64,000 nt of DNA, taken from the NCBI RefSeq assembly GCF_001418225.1, contig NZ_LIPT01000002.1, forward strand, positions 186,001-250,000, written 5' to 3'. Positions 47,029-56,305 of this stretch are shown piece by piece. Made by a program: the position numbers and the translations under genes. The notes beneath the pieces were generated by a model that was not told the DNA's origin, ran no database searches, and worked only from the letters and a program-made list of their open reading frames with translations. Numbering within the stretch: position 1 is the first letter of the stretch; each line of letters opens with the position of its first letter. Origin of the DNA: Pannonibacter indicus (GTDB lineage Bacteria > Pseudomonadota > Alphaproteobacteria > Rhizobiales > Stappiaceae).

Positions 47029-47823
47029 TCAGGTGGCGCCCGGAGCCTTCAGCCGCGCGGCGCGCTTCTCGAGGAAGGCTCGCAGGCGCTCTTCGGCTTC
47101 CGGGCTCGTGGCCGTGAAGGATGCAATAAAGGATTCGACGAAAAGTCCATCCTCCTTTGACATGTCCTGAATGCGCGGCAGCGCATTGATGACGGCATAG
47201 TTGGACAGTTCCGCATTGCCGGCAGCGGCCTCTGCCAGTTCGGTGGCCTTGGCCAGAGCCTCGCCCTCCCCCACCACATATTGCGCAAGGTTCCAGGCTT
47301 CGGCGCTGGCGGCCGGCACCACACGGCCCGTGAGCATCATGTCGGTCATGCGGGCAACACCCGTCAGCCGTGCCACGCGCACCGAGCCGCCGCCGCCGAC
47401 GAAAATGCCGCGCTGGCCTTCCGGCAGGGCGAAGAAAGTGGTCGCATCGGCAACACGGATATGGGTGGAGGCCGCAAGCTCAAGCCCGCCGCCGACAACG
47501 GCGCCATGCAGGGCCGAAATCCAGGGAATGGTGCCATGCTCGATGCCGCCAAACACCGCATGCCAGCGGCGGGAGTTACGCACGCCCTCGATCGGCGAAC
47601 GCTCCACATGCTCGGCCAGATCCAGCCCGGCGCAAAAATGATTGCCGTATCCGAACAGCACGGCGGCCTTGGCCTCGCGCCCGGCCCGGGCAATGGCAAC
47701 AGCCAGCGCCTCGACCACCCGGTCACTGATGGCATTGCGCTTTTCGGCCCGGTTGAGGCCGACATGGGCGACATTGCCCTTCAGTTCATAGGTGACGATG
47801 TCCCCGGTGACGGTGCTGTCCAT
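47029..47823 (-). CDS. enoyl-CoA hydratase/isomerase (crotonase) family protein
   Basis: 264 residues. Crotonase fold with oxyanion-hole segments HFCAGLDLAEHVE and ISALHGAVVGGGLELAAS, and a glycine-rich stretch EGQRGIFVGGGGSVRVARLT. GGGAG 7 bases before ATG 47823. First gene of the minus-strand operon, divergent from feruloyl-CoA synthetase, so it probably hydrates the aryl-enoyl-CoA (and perhaps splits it to aldehyde + acetyl-CoA). It does not look close to the Pseudomonas Ech feruloyl-CoA hydratase-lyase, so the lyase step is uncertain. Confidence 0.85.
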   Translation of the reverse strand: MDSTVTGDIVTYELKGNVAHVGLNRAEKRNAISDRVVEALAVAIARAGREAKAAVLFGYGNHFCAGLDLAEHVERSPIEGVRNSRRWHAVFGGIEHGTIPWISALHGAVVGGGLELAASTHIRVADATTFFALPEGQRGIFVGGGGSVRVARLTGVARMTDMMLTGRVVPAASAEAWNLAQYVVGEGEALAKATELAEAAAGNAELSNYAVINALPRIQDMSKEDGLFVESFIASFTATSPEAEERLRAFLEKRAARLKAPGAT

Positions 47824-47863
47824 GGCGTTACTCCCGCTGCCCATCTTCGTGTGCATGATTTTG

Positions 47864-47899
47864 ATTGTTTACATATGAATTGTTTCCTTGTAAACAATT
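47864..47899. promoter_or_regulatory. divergent operator for the aryl-CoA catabolic operons
   Basis: AATTGTTT-CCTTGT-AAACAATT at 47878-47899 is a perfect palindrome with 8-bp arms. A further direct half site ATTGTTTAC is 15 bp to the left (47864-47872). It lies midway between two divergent ATGs (about 55-65 bases from each), so one MarR dimer or two could shut both operons. Confidence 0.7.
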
Positions 47900-47959
47900 T
47901 TCAGGAGGGGCCATCCGGCCTGAAAAGTTTATTCACGTGATTGACGTCTGGGAGGAGTC

Positions 47960-49813
47960 ATGACCGCAGGAGCTATGGTCCGGAAGGGATTCTGGACGCC
48001 GGAACTTGCATGGGAAACCCGGGCCGACGGCTCAATCCTGATCTGGCGGAAGGACGAACTGGGCGCTTATGCCAGCAAGATCAACGAACGGCTTGTTCAC
48101 TGGGCGCAAGCAGCCCCGGACCGCACCTGGATGGCGGCCCGCGAAGGCGATGGCTGGAAGCGCATTTCCTATGCGCAAGCCCTCACCCATGTGCGCAGCC
48201 TTGCGCAGGCCTTTCTGGATCATGGCCTTTCCGTTGACCGGCCCGTTGCCATTCTGGCCGAAAACTCGCTCGAACATGGCTTGATGGCCCTCGGTGCCCA
48301 GCATGCGGGTATTCCGTCGGCAGCCATCTCCCCCAATTACGTGACACTGGCCACCGGCTTCGGCAAGCTGACCGAAATCGCGCAACAGATCACGCCGGGC
48401 CTTGCCTTCGTGGAAGACGGCATGCGCTTCCGCGCTGCCGTCGATGCAGCTTTCGGCATGGATTGCATTCTCGTTGCGGCGCGCAATCTCCCCGTAGACC
48501 GGCCCAACAGCTTCCTTTTTGAAGATCTTGTGAAGACAGAAGCCACGGCGGCGGTTGATGCTGCCTTTGAGGCGGTAGGGCCGGATACGGTGGCGAAGTT
48601 CCTCTTCACCTCCGGCACCACAGGTTCACCCAAGGCGGTGATCCAGACCCAGCGGATGCTTTGCTCCAATCAGGAGATGATCCGCGACTGCTACCAGTTC
48701 CTGAAGGACGAGCCGCCGGTCATCGTTGACTGGGCGCCGTGGAACCATGTGGCTGCAGGCAGCAAGATCTTCAACATGGTCATCTACAACGGCGGCACCT
48801 TCTACATCGACAACGGCCGCCCCTCACCCCAGCACATTGGTGAGACGATCCGCAATCTCAAGGACGTCTCCCCGACCTGGTATTTCAACGTGCCGGCCGG
48901 TTACGAGATGCTGGTGCATGCCTTCGAGGCCGATCCGGAGCTGGCGCGGAACTTCTTCAAGAACCTGAAGCTGATGATGTATGCGGGCGCAGGAATGGCG
49001 CAGCACACATGGGATTCCTTGCGCGAAATCTCGCAAGCCATCCTTGGCCGCAGCGTATTGCTCAGCACCGGCCTTGGCGCCACGGAAACAAGCCCCTTCT
49101 CGCTCTTCTGCACCACTCAGGAAGACAAGGCCGGCAATGTCGGCATTCCCTCACAGGGCATCACCATGAAGCTGATCCCGGTGGAGGACAAATACGAGTT
49201 GCGGCTGAAGGGCCCGAATGTGACCCCCGGCTACTGGCGCAACCCCGAGCTGACGGCAGCGGCCTTTGACGAGGAAGGTTTCTACCGCATCGGTGACGCG
49301 CTGAAGTTCGCCGAGGAAGGCAATCCCACCCGTGGCTTCTTCTTCGACGGGCGCATTGCCGAGAACTTCAAGCTTCAGACCGGCACCTGGGTGGCTGTCG
49401 GCCCCTTGCGCGCACAACTGGTCGATCAGTTCGCCGGATTGATCCGCGATGCGGTGATCACCGGTGAGAACGAGGCTGAGCTCGGCGCCCTGGTGCTGCT
49501 CTCCCTGCCTGCGGCACGCAAGCTGATCGACGGCGGCGACGCCCTTGATGAAGCCGCCGTTCAGAGGCACCCGGCGGTGCAGGCAGCGCTCGCTGCCCGG
49601 CTCTACCGGCACCAGAAGCAGGCGACGGGTTCGGCCAGCCGCGTCATGCGCCTTGCGGTGCTGATGGACCCGCCGCGCCTCGACAAGGGCGAGATCACCG
49701 AAAAGGGTTCGCTGAACCAGCGCGCCCTGCGCAGCCACCGGCACGAGCAGATTGCCGCGCTTTATGCAGGCGGCGCGGACGTCATTCTGGCAAGGGAAGA
49801 GGCAGCAGCATGA
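47960..49813 (+). CDS. feruloyl-CoA synthetase-type acyl-CoA ligase
   Basis: 617 residues. ANL-superfamily ligase: ATP-binding P-loop FTSGTTGSPKAVIQTQRM, adenylate motif LSTGLGATETSP, then YRIGDALKF. It is longer than CoA ligases of about 540 residues and has the Fcs-specific C-terminus without the usual conserved catalytic Lys motif order. It converts ferulate or another hydroxycinnamate with ATP and CoA to the CoA thioester. GGGAGGAGTC gives a strong start. First gene of the plus-strand operon, overlapping the SDR gene. Confidence 0.87.
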   Translation: MTAGAMVRKGFWTPELAWETRADGSILIWRKDELGAYASKINERLVHWAQAAPDRTWMAAREGDGWKRISYAQALTHVRSLAQAFLDHGLSVDRPVAILAENSLEHGLMALGAQHAGIPSAAISPNYVTLATGFGKLTEIAQQITPGLAFVEDGMRFRAAVDAAFGMDCILVAARNLPVDRPNSFLFEDLVKTEATAAVDAAFEAVGPDTVAKFLFTSGTTGSPKAVIQTQRMLCSNQEMIRDCYQFLKDEPPVIVDWAPWNHVAAGSKIFNMVIYNGGTFYIDNGRPSPQHIGETIRNLKDVSPTWYFNVPAGYEMLVHAFEADPELARNFFKNLKLMMYAGAGMAQHTWDSLREISQAILGRSVLLSTGLGATETSPFSLFCTTQEDKAGNVGIPSQGITMKLIPVEDKYELRLKGPNVTPGYWRNPELTAAAFDEEGFYRIGDALKFAEEGNPTRGFFFDGRIAENFKLQTGTWVAVGPLRAQLVDQFAGLIRDAVITGENEAELGALVLLSLPAARKLIDGGDALDEAAVQRHPAVQAALAARLYRHQKQATGSASRVMRLAVLMDPPRLDKGEITEKGSLNQRALRSHRHEQIAALYAGGADVILAREEAAA

Positions 49814-50571
49814 AGATTTCAGGTTCCAGCGCACTCGTCACCGGCGGCGGCTCGGGGCTGGGCGAGGCAACAGCCCGGCTGCTGGCCGCTGAAGGGGCCA
49901 TCGTGCATGTGTTCGACCGGGACGCAGCAGGTGCTGAGCGTGTTGCATCGGAAATTGGCGGCATTGCCATTGCCGGTGACGTGACCAGCGAAGCGGACGC
50001 CAGCACCGCGCTGGACACGGCAGCGGCTGCCGGAAATGGCCTGCGCATTCTCGTCAATTGCGCCGGGATCGGCACCGCCGCCCGGCTTCTGGGCCGCGAC
50101 GGGCCGATGCCGCTCGATGCCTTCGAGCGGGTGATCCGCGTCAATCTGGTGGGCACCTTCAACATGATGCGCCTTGCCGCCGCCCGCATCGCCGAAACAG
50201 CGGAAATCGAAGGGCTGGGCCGGGGCGTGATCGTCAACACCGCCTCGGTGGCGGCCTTCGAGGGCCAGATCGGCCAGATCGCCTATTCGGCTTCCAAGGG
50301 CGGCATCGTCTCCATGGCCCTGCCGGCGGCGCGGGAGCTGGCCCGTTTCGGCATCCGCGTCAACACCATCGCGCCGGGCCTGTTCCGCACACCGCTGCTC
50401 GCGGGTCTGCCGCAGGAGGCGCAGGATAGCCTAGCAGCCGCCATTCCCGGCCCGGCGCGTCTGGGCACGCCGGAGGAATTTGCCGATACGGTGCGCTATC
50501 TCGTGGCCAATCCTTACGTCAACGGCGAGGTCATCCGGCTGGACGGTGCCCTGCGCATGCAGCCGCGCTGA
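49810..50571 (+). CDS. short-chain dehydrogenase (3-hydroxyacyl-CoA dehydrogenase type 2-like)
   Basis: 253 residues. NAD-binding GGGSGLGEATARLL, NNAG-equivalent NCAGIG, catalytic Ser (NTASVAAFEG) and YSASKGG (Tyr-x3-Lys). Resembles the HSD10 type that oxidises 3-hydroxyacyl-CoA. In this operon it would oxidise the hydroxyl left by the crotonase, allowing a beta-oxidation-type removal of acetyl-CoA. ATGA overlap with the ligase gene. Confidence 0.88.
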   Translation: MKISGSSALVTGGGSGLGEATARLLAAEGAIVHVFDRDAAGAERVASEIGGIAIAGDVTSEADASTALDTAAAAGNGLRILVNCAGIGTAARLLGRDGPMPLDAFERVIRVNLVGTFNMMRLAAARIAETAEIEGLGRGVIVNTASVAAFEGQIGQIAYSASKGGIVSMALPAARELARFGIRVNTIAPGLFRTPLLAGLPQEAQDSLAAAIPGPARLGTPEEFADTVRYLVANPYVNGEVIRLDGALRMQPR

Positions 50572-50576
50572 CCGCC

Positions 50577-52142
50577 ATGGAAGGCTTTCGCGCGCAGGCG
50601 GACCGCACCGCCAGACTGTTGCAGGCAACCCCCGGCTGGCAGGCCGTTCAGGAGCTCCTGCCCGATTATGACAGCGAAACGGTGGAGGCGGTCCTGAGGG
50701 AGGCCGCTGCCTTCGCTGTAACCGAACTTGCCCCGCTGAACGCGGTTTCCGACCGGCAGGGCTGCCGTATTGTGGATGGCCGGGTGAAAACCCCGGCCGG
50801 CTTTGCGCAGGCCTACCGCCGCTATGCGGAAGCCGGATGGCTCGGCATGGATCTGCCGGAAACCCATGGCGGACAGGGCCTGCCGCTGACGCTTCAGGCC
50901 GCCTGCCTGCCCCTGTTTGAGCGCGGCTGCGTTTCCATGATGATGGCGGCCGGTTCCTCCCGGGCCGCCTGTCATCTGCTCGCCGCAGTCGCTGAACCGG
51001 CGTTGGCGGAGGAATGGATCAGCCAGCTGCTTGCCGGTGAATGGACCGCCACGATCTGCATTTCCGAGCCCGATGCCGGGTCCGACGTGGGCCGCATCCG
51101 CACCACGGCGGCTCAAGGCAGCGATGGCCTGTGGCAGATCAATGGCGTCAAGAGCTGGATTTCCTTCGGCGATCACGACCTTGCCTCCCGCATCGGCCAT
51201 TGCCTGCTTGCCCGCACCGGCAAGACGGCGGGTACCGCCGGGCTCAGCCTCTTCCTCGTGCCCGACCGGATGGATGGCAAGGCCAACGGCATCACCGTGC
51301 AACGGATCGAGGAAAAGATGGGCCTGCATGGCTCGCCCACCTGCATCCTCGGCCTTGATGGCGCGCGCGGCTGGCTGCTGGGCGAGGAAGGGCGCGGGCT
51401 GCATGCCCTGTTCCACATGATCGAACTGATGCGCCTGCAGACCGGCTGCCAGGGCCTCGGCCTTGCCTCCGCCTCCGCAGATATTGCGGAAGCCTACGCG
51501 CAGGATCGCAAGCAGGGCGGCCCCCCAGACCGGCCGCCCGTGCCGATCGCGCAGCACCCCGATGTGAGCCGCCAGCTCTCGCTTCTGCGCCGTCAGACAG
51601 AGGTCACCCGCGCTGCCATTCTGGAAAGCGCGGCGCGGATGGACCTTGCCCGCCTGTCGCCAGATGAAAAGCTGCGGACAGACATGCGCGATTTCAGTGC
51701 CTTCATGCTGCCGATGATCAAGACCTTCGGCGCGGAAGCGGGCTTTGATGTGTCCAACAGGGCCATTCAGGTGATGGGGGCTGCGGGCTATACGAAGGAA
51801 TGGCCGGTCGAGCAACACCTGCGCGACAGCCGGGTGATGACCATCTACGAAGGCACCACCGGCATTCAGGCCATCGACTTCCTGACCCGCCGCCTGTGGC
51901 GCGATCAGGGCCGGGGCCTTGCCGTGTTCGAGCGGCTGATACGCGAAGGCATTGCCGCCGCTTCGGCAGACCGGCCGGCGGAGGCCGCAGAGGCTGAAGC
52001 GGCCCTTGACACCTTCCTCGCCATGGCGGCGGAGCTGAGCGCCCTGCAGGGCGAGCCGGAGGCGGCGCTTTACCGGGCCGAGGACTACATGCGCTGCGCC
52101 TGGGCAGCCGTCACCGCGTGGATGGCGCTCCGGCTGGACTGA
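50577..52142 (+). CDS. acyl-CoA dehydrogenase
   Basis: 521 residues, with the long C-terminal region of the FadE-type ACADs. FAD/substrate motifs ICISEPDAGSDVG, QVMGAAGYTKEWPVEQHLRD and catalytic-region IYEGTTGIQAIDFL (Glu). It probably dehydrogenates a saturated arylpropanoyl-CoA to the cinnamoyl form, extending the pathway to hydrocinnamates (inference). Five bases after the SDR gene. No hairpin was seen before the convergent Crp/Fnr gene. Confidence 0.9.
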   Translation: MEGFRAQADRTARLLQATPGWQAVQELLPDYDSETVEAVLREAAAFAVTELAPLNAVSDRQGCRIVDGRVKTPAGFAQAYRRYAEAGWLGMDLPETHGGQGLPLTLQAACLPLFERGCVSMMMAAGSSRAACHLLAAVAEPALAEEWISQLLAGEWTATICISEPDAGSDVGRIRTTAAQGSDGLWQINGVKSWISFGDHDLASRIGHCLLARTGKTAGTAGLSLFLVPDRMDGKANGITVQRIEEKMGLHGSPTCILGLDGARGWLLGEEGRGLHALFHMIELMRLQTGCQGLGLASASADIAEAYAQDRKQGGPPDRPPVPIAQHPDVSRQLSLLRRQTEVTRAAILESAARMDLARLSPDEKLRTDMRDFSAFMLPMIKTFGAEAGFDVSNRAIQVMGAAGYTKEWPVEQHLRDSRVMTIYEGTTGIQAIDFLTRRLWRDQGRGLAVFERLIREGIAAASADRPAEAAEAEAALDTFLAMAAELSALQGEPEAALYRAEDYMRCAWAAVTAWMALRLD

Positions 52143-52178
52143 TACCAGCCGGAAGCACGGCACAGGGTTCCATTTCGC

Positions 52179-52880
52179 TCACTCCGCCGCAACGCTGAAC
52201 GCGGCTTGCGGCGGAACAGTGCCCATGGCCAGCGCCCTCAGCGCGGGCAGATCATGCACGGCCACATCGCCCTGCACATTCAGCGAAATATAGCCCTCGC
52301 GGCGCAGGCGGCTGATGCAGCGGCTGACGGTTTCCAGCGTCAGCCCCAGCCAGTCGGCCAGATCCTGCCGCGTCAGATACATCGGAAAGCGCAGCACGGC
52401 GGTTTCTGCCCCCACCTTGGCGAACTGGCGGCACAGGTCCACCAGCGCAGATGCCACCTTTTCCGTTGCCGTCTTGCGCCCCAGCAGCATGGCATGGGCC
52501 TGCGCCCGGCGCAGCAGCAGACGGACGGCGGCGTTCAACTCGCCCTCCATGCGCCGCTGGCCGGCGGCCACCAGTTCCAGCCGGGCCGGGGCCATGGCTT
52601 CGGCCCCGCACTGCTGCACATCCGAGAGGCCGCGCCCGAACATCTTGCCGGGCCCCAGCACATCGAGGATCTGCCGCCGCCCATCGGGCAGGCGCTGATA
52701 AAGCGCGATGCAGCCCTCAAGGATGCGGAAGGTCTCGCTGCGGTTGACACCGGGCAGGAAGATGCTGGCACGGGCGGCAACCGTGGCGATCTTGCGGCCA
52801 TTCTCGCTCATCAGCGGGTCAATGAGAAAATCAATCGGGACGGCAGTTTGCGTGCCGCGGCGCGGGGAGAGCATTTCCAT
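52179..52880 (-). CDS. Crp/Fnr-family transcriptional regulator without N-terminal cysteine cluster
   Basis: About 233 residues. cNMP-binding-like barrel (FRILEGCIALYQRLPDGRRQ, ILDVLGPGKMFGRGLSD), long dimer helix and a C-terminal HTH LTRQDLADWLGLTLETVSRC, FixK/Fnr-like (E-x2-SR recognition). No Fnr Cys pattern is present at the N-terminus, so it does not seem to carry an Fe-S cluster. The start is uncertain (ATG 52880, 52874 or 52811). Targets unknown; Fnr-type boxes were not found at the oxidase operons. Confidence 0.8.
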   Translation of the reverse strand: MEMLSPRRGTQTAVPIDFLIDPLMSENGRKIATVAARASIFLPGVNRSETFRILEGCIALYQRLPDGRRQILDVLGPGKMFGRGLSDVQQCGAEAMAPARLELVAAGQRRMEGELNAAVRLLLRRAQAHAMLLGRKTATEKVASALVDLCRQFAKVGAETAVLRFPMYLTRQDLADWLGLTLETVSRCISRLRREGYISLNVQGDVAVHDLPALRALAMGTVPPQAAFSVAAE

Positions 52881-52948
52881 CTGAAGACATCCGGTCTGGC
52901 GCCAGCGGGGCTGGCGGAACAGGGACAGGCCGGAATGGCCCGGCCGGT

Positions 52949-53347
52949 TTAGATCAGGATGTTTGCAGGGGGTGCCCTGGAGCCGCTGCTGCCCGGCGGC
53001 ACGCCGGAGGCTGGCACCTGCGGCAGATAGAGACCCCAGCTGCCCTGTTGTGCGAAGGACAGGGCCTCGCCGGTGCCCGGCGCAGGCTCGGGCAGAACCA
53101 CGGAGGCCGAGAGGCGGCAGGCCTCGCATCCTTCGGAGCCGGAATGATGCGGCGTGCCATCCTTTCCGGTGGGGGTGAGACACAGCACTGGCAGGCTGCC
53201 ATCCGGCAGACGGAACGCTTCCAGTTCCTCCAGCTGGCTGGCGGAAAGGGCAAAAGCAGGCGGCTGATGGGCAAAGCCAAGCAACAGGAAACCCATGGCG
53301 CAAAGAATGCGCAGCAGGTTCGCCGTGTGTTGCCGTCCTTGGTGCAT
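52949..53347 (-). CDS. small secreted or membrane-anchored protein, possibly DUF2946-like
   Basis: 132 residues. An N-terminal hydrophobic segment (LLRILCAMGFLLLGFAH) serves as signal or anchor. The mature part has LPVLCLTPTG, a His-containing TPHHSGSEGCEACRLSAS, then Pro/Gly-rich sequence. The C...H...C-x2-C layout is like DUF2946 proteins, which often sit with copper genes, but no such genes are here. GGAG 7 bases before ATG 53347. Function unknown. Confidence 0.6.
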   Translation of the reverse strand: MHQGRQHTANLLRILCAMGFLLLGFAHQPPAFALSASQLEELEAFRLPDGSLPVLCLTPTGKDGTPHHSGSEGCEACRLSASVVLPEPAPGTGEALSFAQQGSWGLYLPQVPASGVPPGSSGSRAPPANILI

Positions 53348-53435
53348 CAGGGATCTCCAGACCCCATATCTAATGCCAAAGCGGCACCCGTTCAATCATG
53401 CCCGGCGCTGACGGCCTGCAATGGCCAGCGGCGCA

Positions 53436-54332
53436 TCAGCGCAGGTAATCCAGCAGCGAGAAGTTCGAAAGCTTGCCAATGATCGAATAGCTCGCCTGCA
53501 ACTGGGTCTCCATAGTGGCAATCTCGGCGGCAAGGGCAACCACATCAACCGATTTCTTGCTGTTGATCGTCTCGCTGATTGCCGTGATGTAGTCCTCTTC
53601 CCGGGTGATGGCCGTCTCCAGCGAAGCCGCCTTGATGGACAGCGTGCTCTGGACAGCGATGACCTTGTCCTGAGCGGAGACAAGGGCCTCGGAAATCTCG
53701 GGCAGACCGGCAACAGTGAGATCTGTCGCATTGGCCAGATAGGACAGCACGCGCAGAGTTTCCTCGAAAGCGGCATTGTCCCCCGTCACACCATAGGAAA
53801 GCTCACGGCCTGCCGAGATGCGAACGCTCTGGATGACGCTGTCACCGCTGTAGTAGCTGGTATCCGCAGTGTCCAGGTCCGTCACCACATAGGAGCCTGT
53901 ATCGACGGGAGCCGGCGATGTCATGCCTCCGCCAAAGAGATAGCGGCCTTCATACCGGGTGTTTAGCAGGCTGGATATATCTTCGAGATAACTTGCGGCG
54001 AGGGCCTGAAGATCGCTGATCTGGTCTTCCGTGATGACGCCGTTCACCGAGCTTCTGATGCTCGTCAGAATGTCGCTGATGCCGCCAACGGCTGAGTACA
54101 TCATTTCCACGCGGGACAGGGCCGTCTGGGCAGAAGACAGATAGCTCTGCGCGCGGGTCAGGGAAACTTCCAGGTCCACGACTGACCCGGCATCGGCTCC
54201 GAGCCCGCCATAGGTGGAGGAAACCAGCCCCGATGCCTCCTGAACCTGCTTCTCGGCCAGCCGGGACTGGGTCTGCATGGCAAGGGAGAGAAGCTTGCTC
54301 GAATGTGCGAATGTCGCAACGCGTCCGACCAT
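53436..54332 (-). CDS. flgL: flagellar hook-filament junction protein FlgL (HAP3)
   Basis: 298 residues. Flagellin-like N-terminus (FAHSSKLLSLAMQTQSRLAE) and C-terminus, with the conserved FGG in RYEGRYLFGGG. It joins the hook-associated FlgK to the filament. ATG 54332 with GGGAG 7 bases upstream. Last gene of the flagellar block on this strand. Confidence 0.92.
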   Translation of the reverse strand: MVGRVATFAHSSKLLSLAMQTQSRLAEKQVQEASGLVSSTYGGLGADAGSVVDLEVSLTRAQSYLSSAQTALSRVEMMYSAVGGISDILTSIRSSVNGVITEDQISDLQALAASYLEDISSLLNTRYEGRYLFGGGMTSPAPVDTGSYVVTDLDTADTSYYSGDSVIQSVRISAGRELSYGVTGDNAAFEETLRVLSYLANATDLTVAGLPEISEALVSAQDKVIAVQSTLSIKAASLETAITREEDYITAISETINSKKSVDVVALAAEIATMETQLQASYSIIGKLSNFSLLDYLR

Positions 54333-54454
54333 TACCAAACTCCCTTTTTACACCAAGACGCGGATAGACTGACGCATCACGCCTCGAAACTACTGCACTT
54401 CGCCCTGACGCGGCCGGCTCTCGATAAGACAAACTTGCCTCGATCTGACCGTGA

Positions 54455-55822
54455 TCACTTCACTGCGGCCAGAAGGTCTTCATACATCTGCTTGAGCACC
54501 GTCAGGATCTGAGCGGCCGCGGAATAAAGCTGCTCCAGTTCCGATGCCCGTGCCGTTTCTTCATCAATATTGACGCCGTAGAGCGAAGACATCGTGTCCG
54601 AAATTTGCGTCAGGGTGGCGGTCGCCGCCGACAGGCGCGTCTGTGCCGTCGTGGCATCTGAAACCACGACAGACAGAATGCGGTTGGCATAGCTGGTGAA
54701 ATCATAGCCGCCGGCACCAATGCGGCTGGTCGCACCAAAACTGCCCCCTCCGGTCAGGGCATCCAGCAGGGCTTGTGCCGTCTCGCTTGACCCGGATTTG
54801 TCCGCCAGTGCCCCCGGATCTGCCAGAAGGCTTGCGTTGACCGAAATGGTGGAACCATCCGTTCCTGACAAAAGGTCCGGATAGGCGCTGTTGAGCGAGG
54901 AAATCAACGCTCCGGCCAGTTCGTCAAGCATGTCCTGGGCATCCGTCAGGGTCTCGTCGCGCAAGGTGATCAGCGCGCCAAGTGCCCCTTCCGAGAGCTG
55001 GCTGGTGATGTCCTTGCCATCGACCGAAATCGCCGACAGACCGGAGCCCGATCCGTCATAGGAAACACTTGCCCCCACGGATGAGGAGGCCGTGAACTCC
55101 AGCAGATGCGCAGAACAATCCACAAGGACCTGGCCCTGCTTGGTATAGACCTTCAGCGTCCCGTCGCTGGACGTGAAACTGGTCACCTCCAGATATTGCG
55201 AGAGCTCGATCAGCGCCTGATTGCGCTGGTCTTCCAGATCGGAAGTCGACGCTCCCTGGGATTTCGCCGTGGCAATCGCTTTGTTGAGCTCATTGATCGT
55301 GGTTATGGCGTCATTTGCGGCGGAGACGGACGCCGCGATCTGCTGGTCCGCGGATGTTCGCAGTTCCTGAACGCTGGAACTGAGGCTGCGGATCTGGCTG
55401 GCCAGTTCGTCCAGCGATGAGACCACAGCCGCAGACAACGTCGAACTCTCGGGAGTATCCGTCAACGAGGACAGAGCGCTCTCAAGGTTTGAGATCTGAT
55501 TGGAGAGCGACGTGCCCGTATCCGAACTGGATGACGTGTTGCCCAGTGCCGATTGCAGCCGGTCCATGTAATCGGCCGTCACGGACGCCCCGCCCGCGGC
55601 TGAGGTTGCTGAGGACAGGTCTGCCAGCAGAAAACGGTCAACCGCCGAACTGGCCGCGGAAACCGTGACCCCGCCACTTGATGTGGTGCTGGTCGAGACG
55701 GTCTTGCGGGTGTAGCCATCCGTGTCAGCATTGGCAATGTTGCTGGAGGTAACGGCTATCTGGACTTGGGCTGCGGCCAGTGCGCTGGATGCAATCTTGC
55801 CTGCTGCGGATAGCGTCGTCAT
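54455..55822 (-). CDS. flgK: flagellar hook-associated protein FlgK (HAP1)
   Basis: 455 residues, short for FlgK. It starts SAAGKIASSALAAAQVQIA, with the rod/hook-family signature SSNIANADTDGYTR, and ends in a helical region with YGVNIDEETARASELEQLYS. Very Ser/Thr-rich in between. Adaptor between hook and filament; FlgL and a FlgN-like chaperone gene are its neighbours. Confidence 0.93.
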   Translation of the reverse strand: MTTLSAAGKIASSALAAAQVQIAVTSSNIANADTDGYTRKTVSTSTTSSGGVTVSAASSAVDRFLLADLSSATSAAGGASVTADYMDRLQSALGNTSSSSDTGTSLSNQISNLESALSSLTDTPESSTLSAAVVSSLDELASQIRSLSSSVQELRTSADQQIAASVSAANDAITTINELNKAIATAKSQGASTSDLEDQRNQALIELSQYLEVTSFTSSDGTLKVYTKQGQVLVDCSAHLLEFTASSSVGASVSYDGSGSGLSAISVDGKDITSQLSEGALGALITLRDETLTDAQDMLDELAGALISSLNSAYPDLLSGTDGSTISVNASLLADPGALADKSGSSETAQALLDALTGGGSFGATSRIGAGGYDFTSYANRILSVVVSDATTAQTRLSAATATLTQISDTMSSLYGVNIDEETARASELEQLYSAAAQILTVLKQMYEDLLAAVK

Positions 55823-55833
55823 TGCGGCCTCCG

Positions 55834-56289
55834 TCAGATTTCCCGCGGCTGGTGGATCGAAAGCGGCATGTTTCCACGGCGCTGCTGATACCGGCCGCGG
55901 CTGCCATAGGCGATGGGCTGCAGCTGCTCTTCGCAGATGGCGCGCATGATCGCATCCACCCGGCGGCGGCTGACCGCAAGAGCCCGCTGCAACAGCCGGG
56001 TGTTTTCCTCCAGGAGAGGCTCAAGATCATTGATGCGCTGCATGAGCCGTGCCGAGAGTCCGGCGGACGCGCCGTGCAGGATGACCTGCTGCGTGCTGAC
56101 GGCACGGAACCAGCGCTCGAACTCGACTGCAAGCTCCTGCTTGCTGATACCGGTGTCTTCCAGAGAAACAGGAAGTCCCCCGGCAAGCCTTGCATTTTCT
56201 GCTGAGGTCCGGCTGATCAGTTCCTCCGTCAGGTCCAGCATCCGCCGGACAGCCGCCTCGGGGGCAATTCCTTCTCTCATAACTGACAC
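55834..56289 (-). CDS. FlgN-like flagellar chaperone (putative)
   Basis: 151 residues, largely helical. The C-terminal part PLLEENTRLLQRALAVSRRR resembles the FlgN family region in which an Asn-rich helix binds FlgK/FlgL. Position directly before flgK supports a chaperone role. The GTG start has an ideal AGGAGG 5 bases upstream; ATG 56280 is less well placed. Confidence 0.6.
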   Translation of the reverse strand: MSVMREGIAPEAAVRRMLDLTEELISRTSAENARLAGGLPVSLEDTGISKQELAVEFERWFRAVSTQQVILHGASAGLSARLMQRINDLEPLLEENTRLLQRALAVSRRRVDAIMRAICEEQLQPIAYGSRGRYQQRRGNMPLSIHQPREI

Positions 56290-56305
56290 CTGAACCTCCT
56301 GAGAA

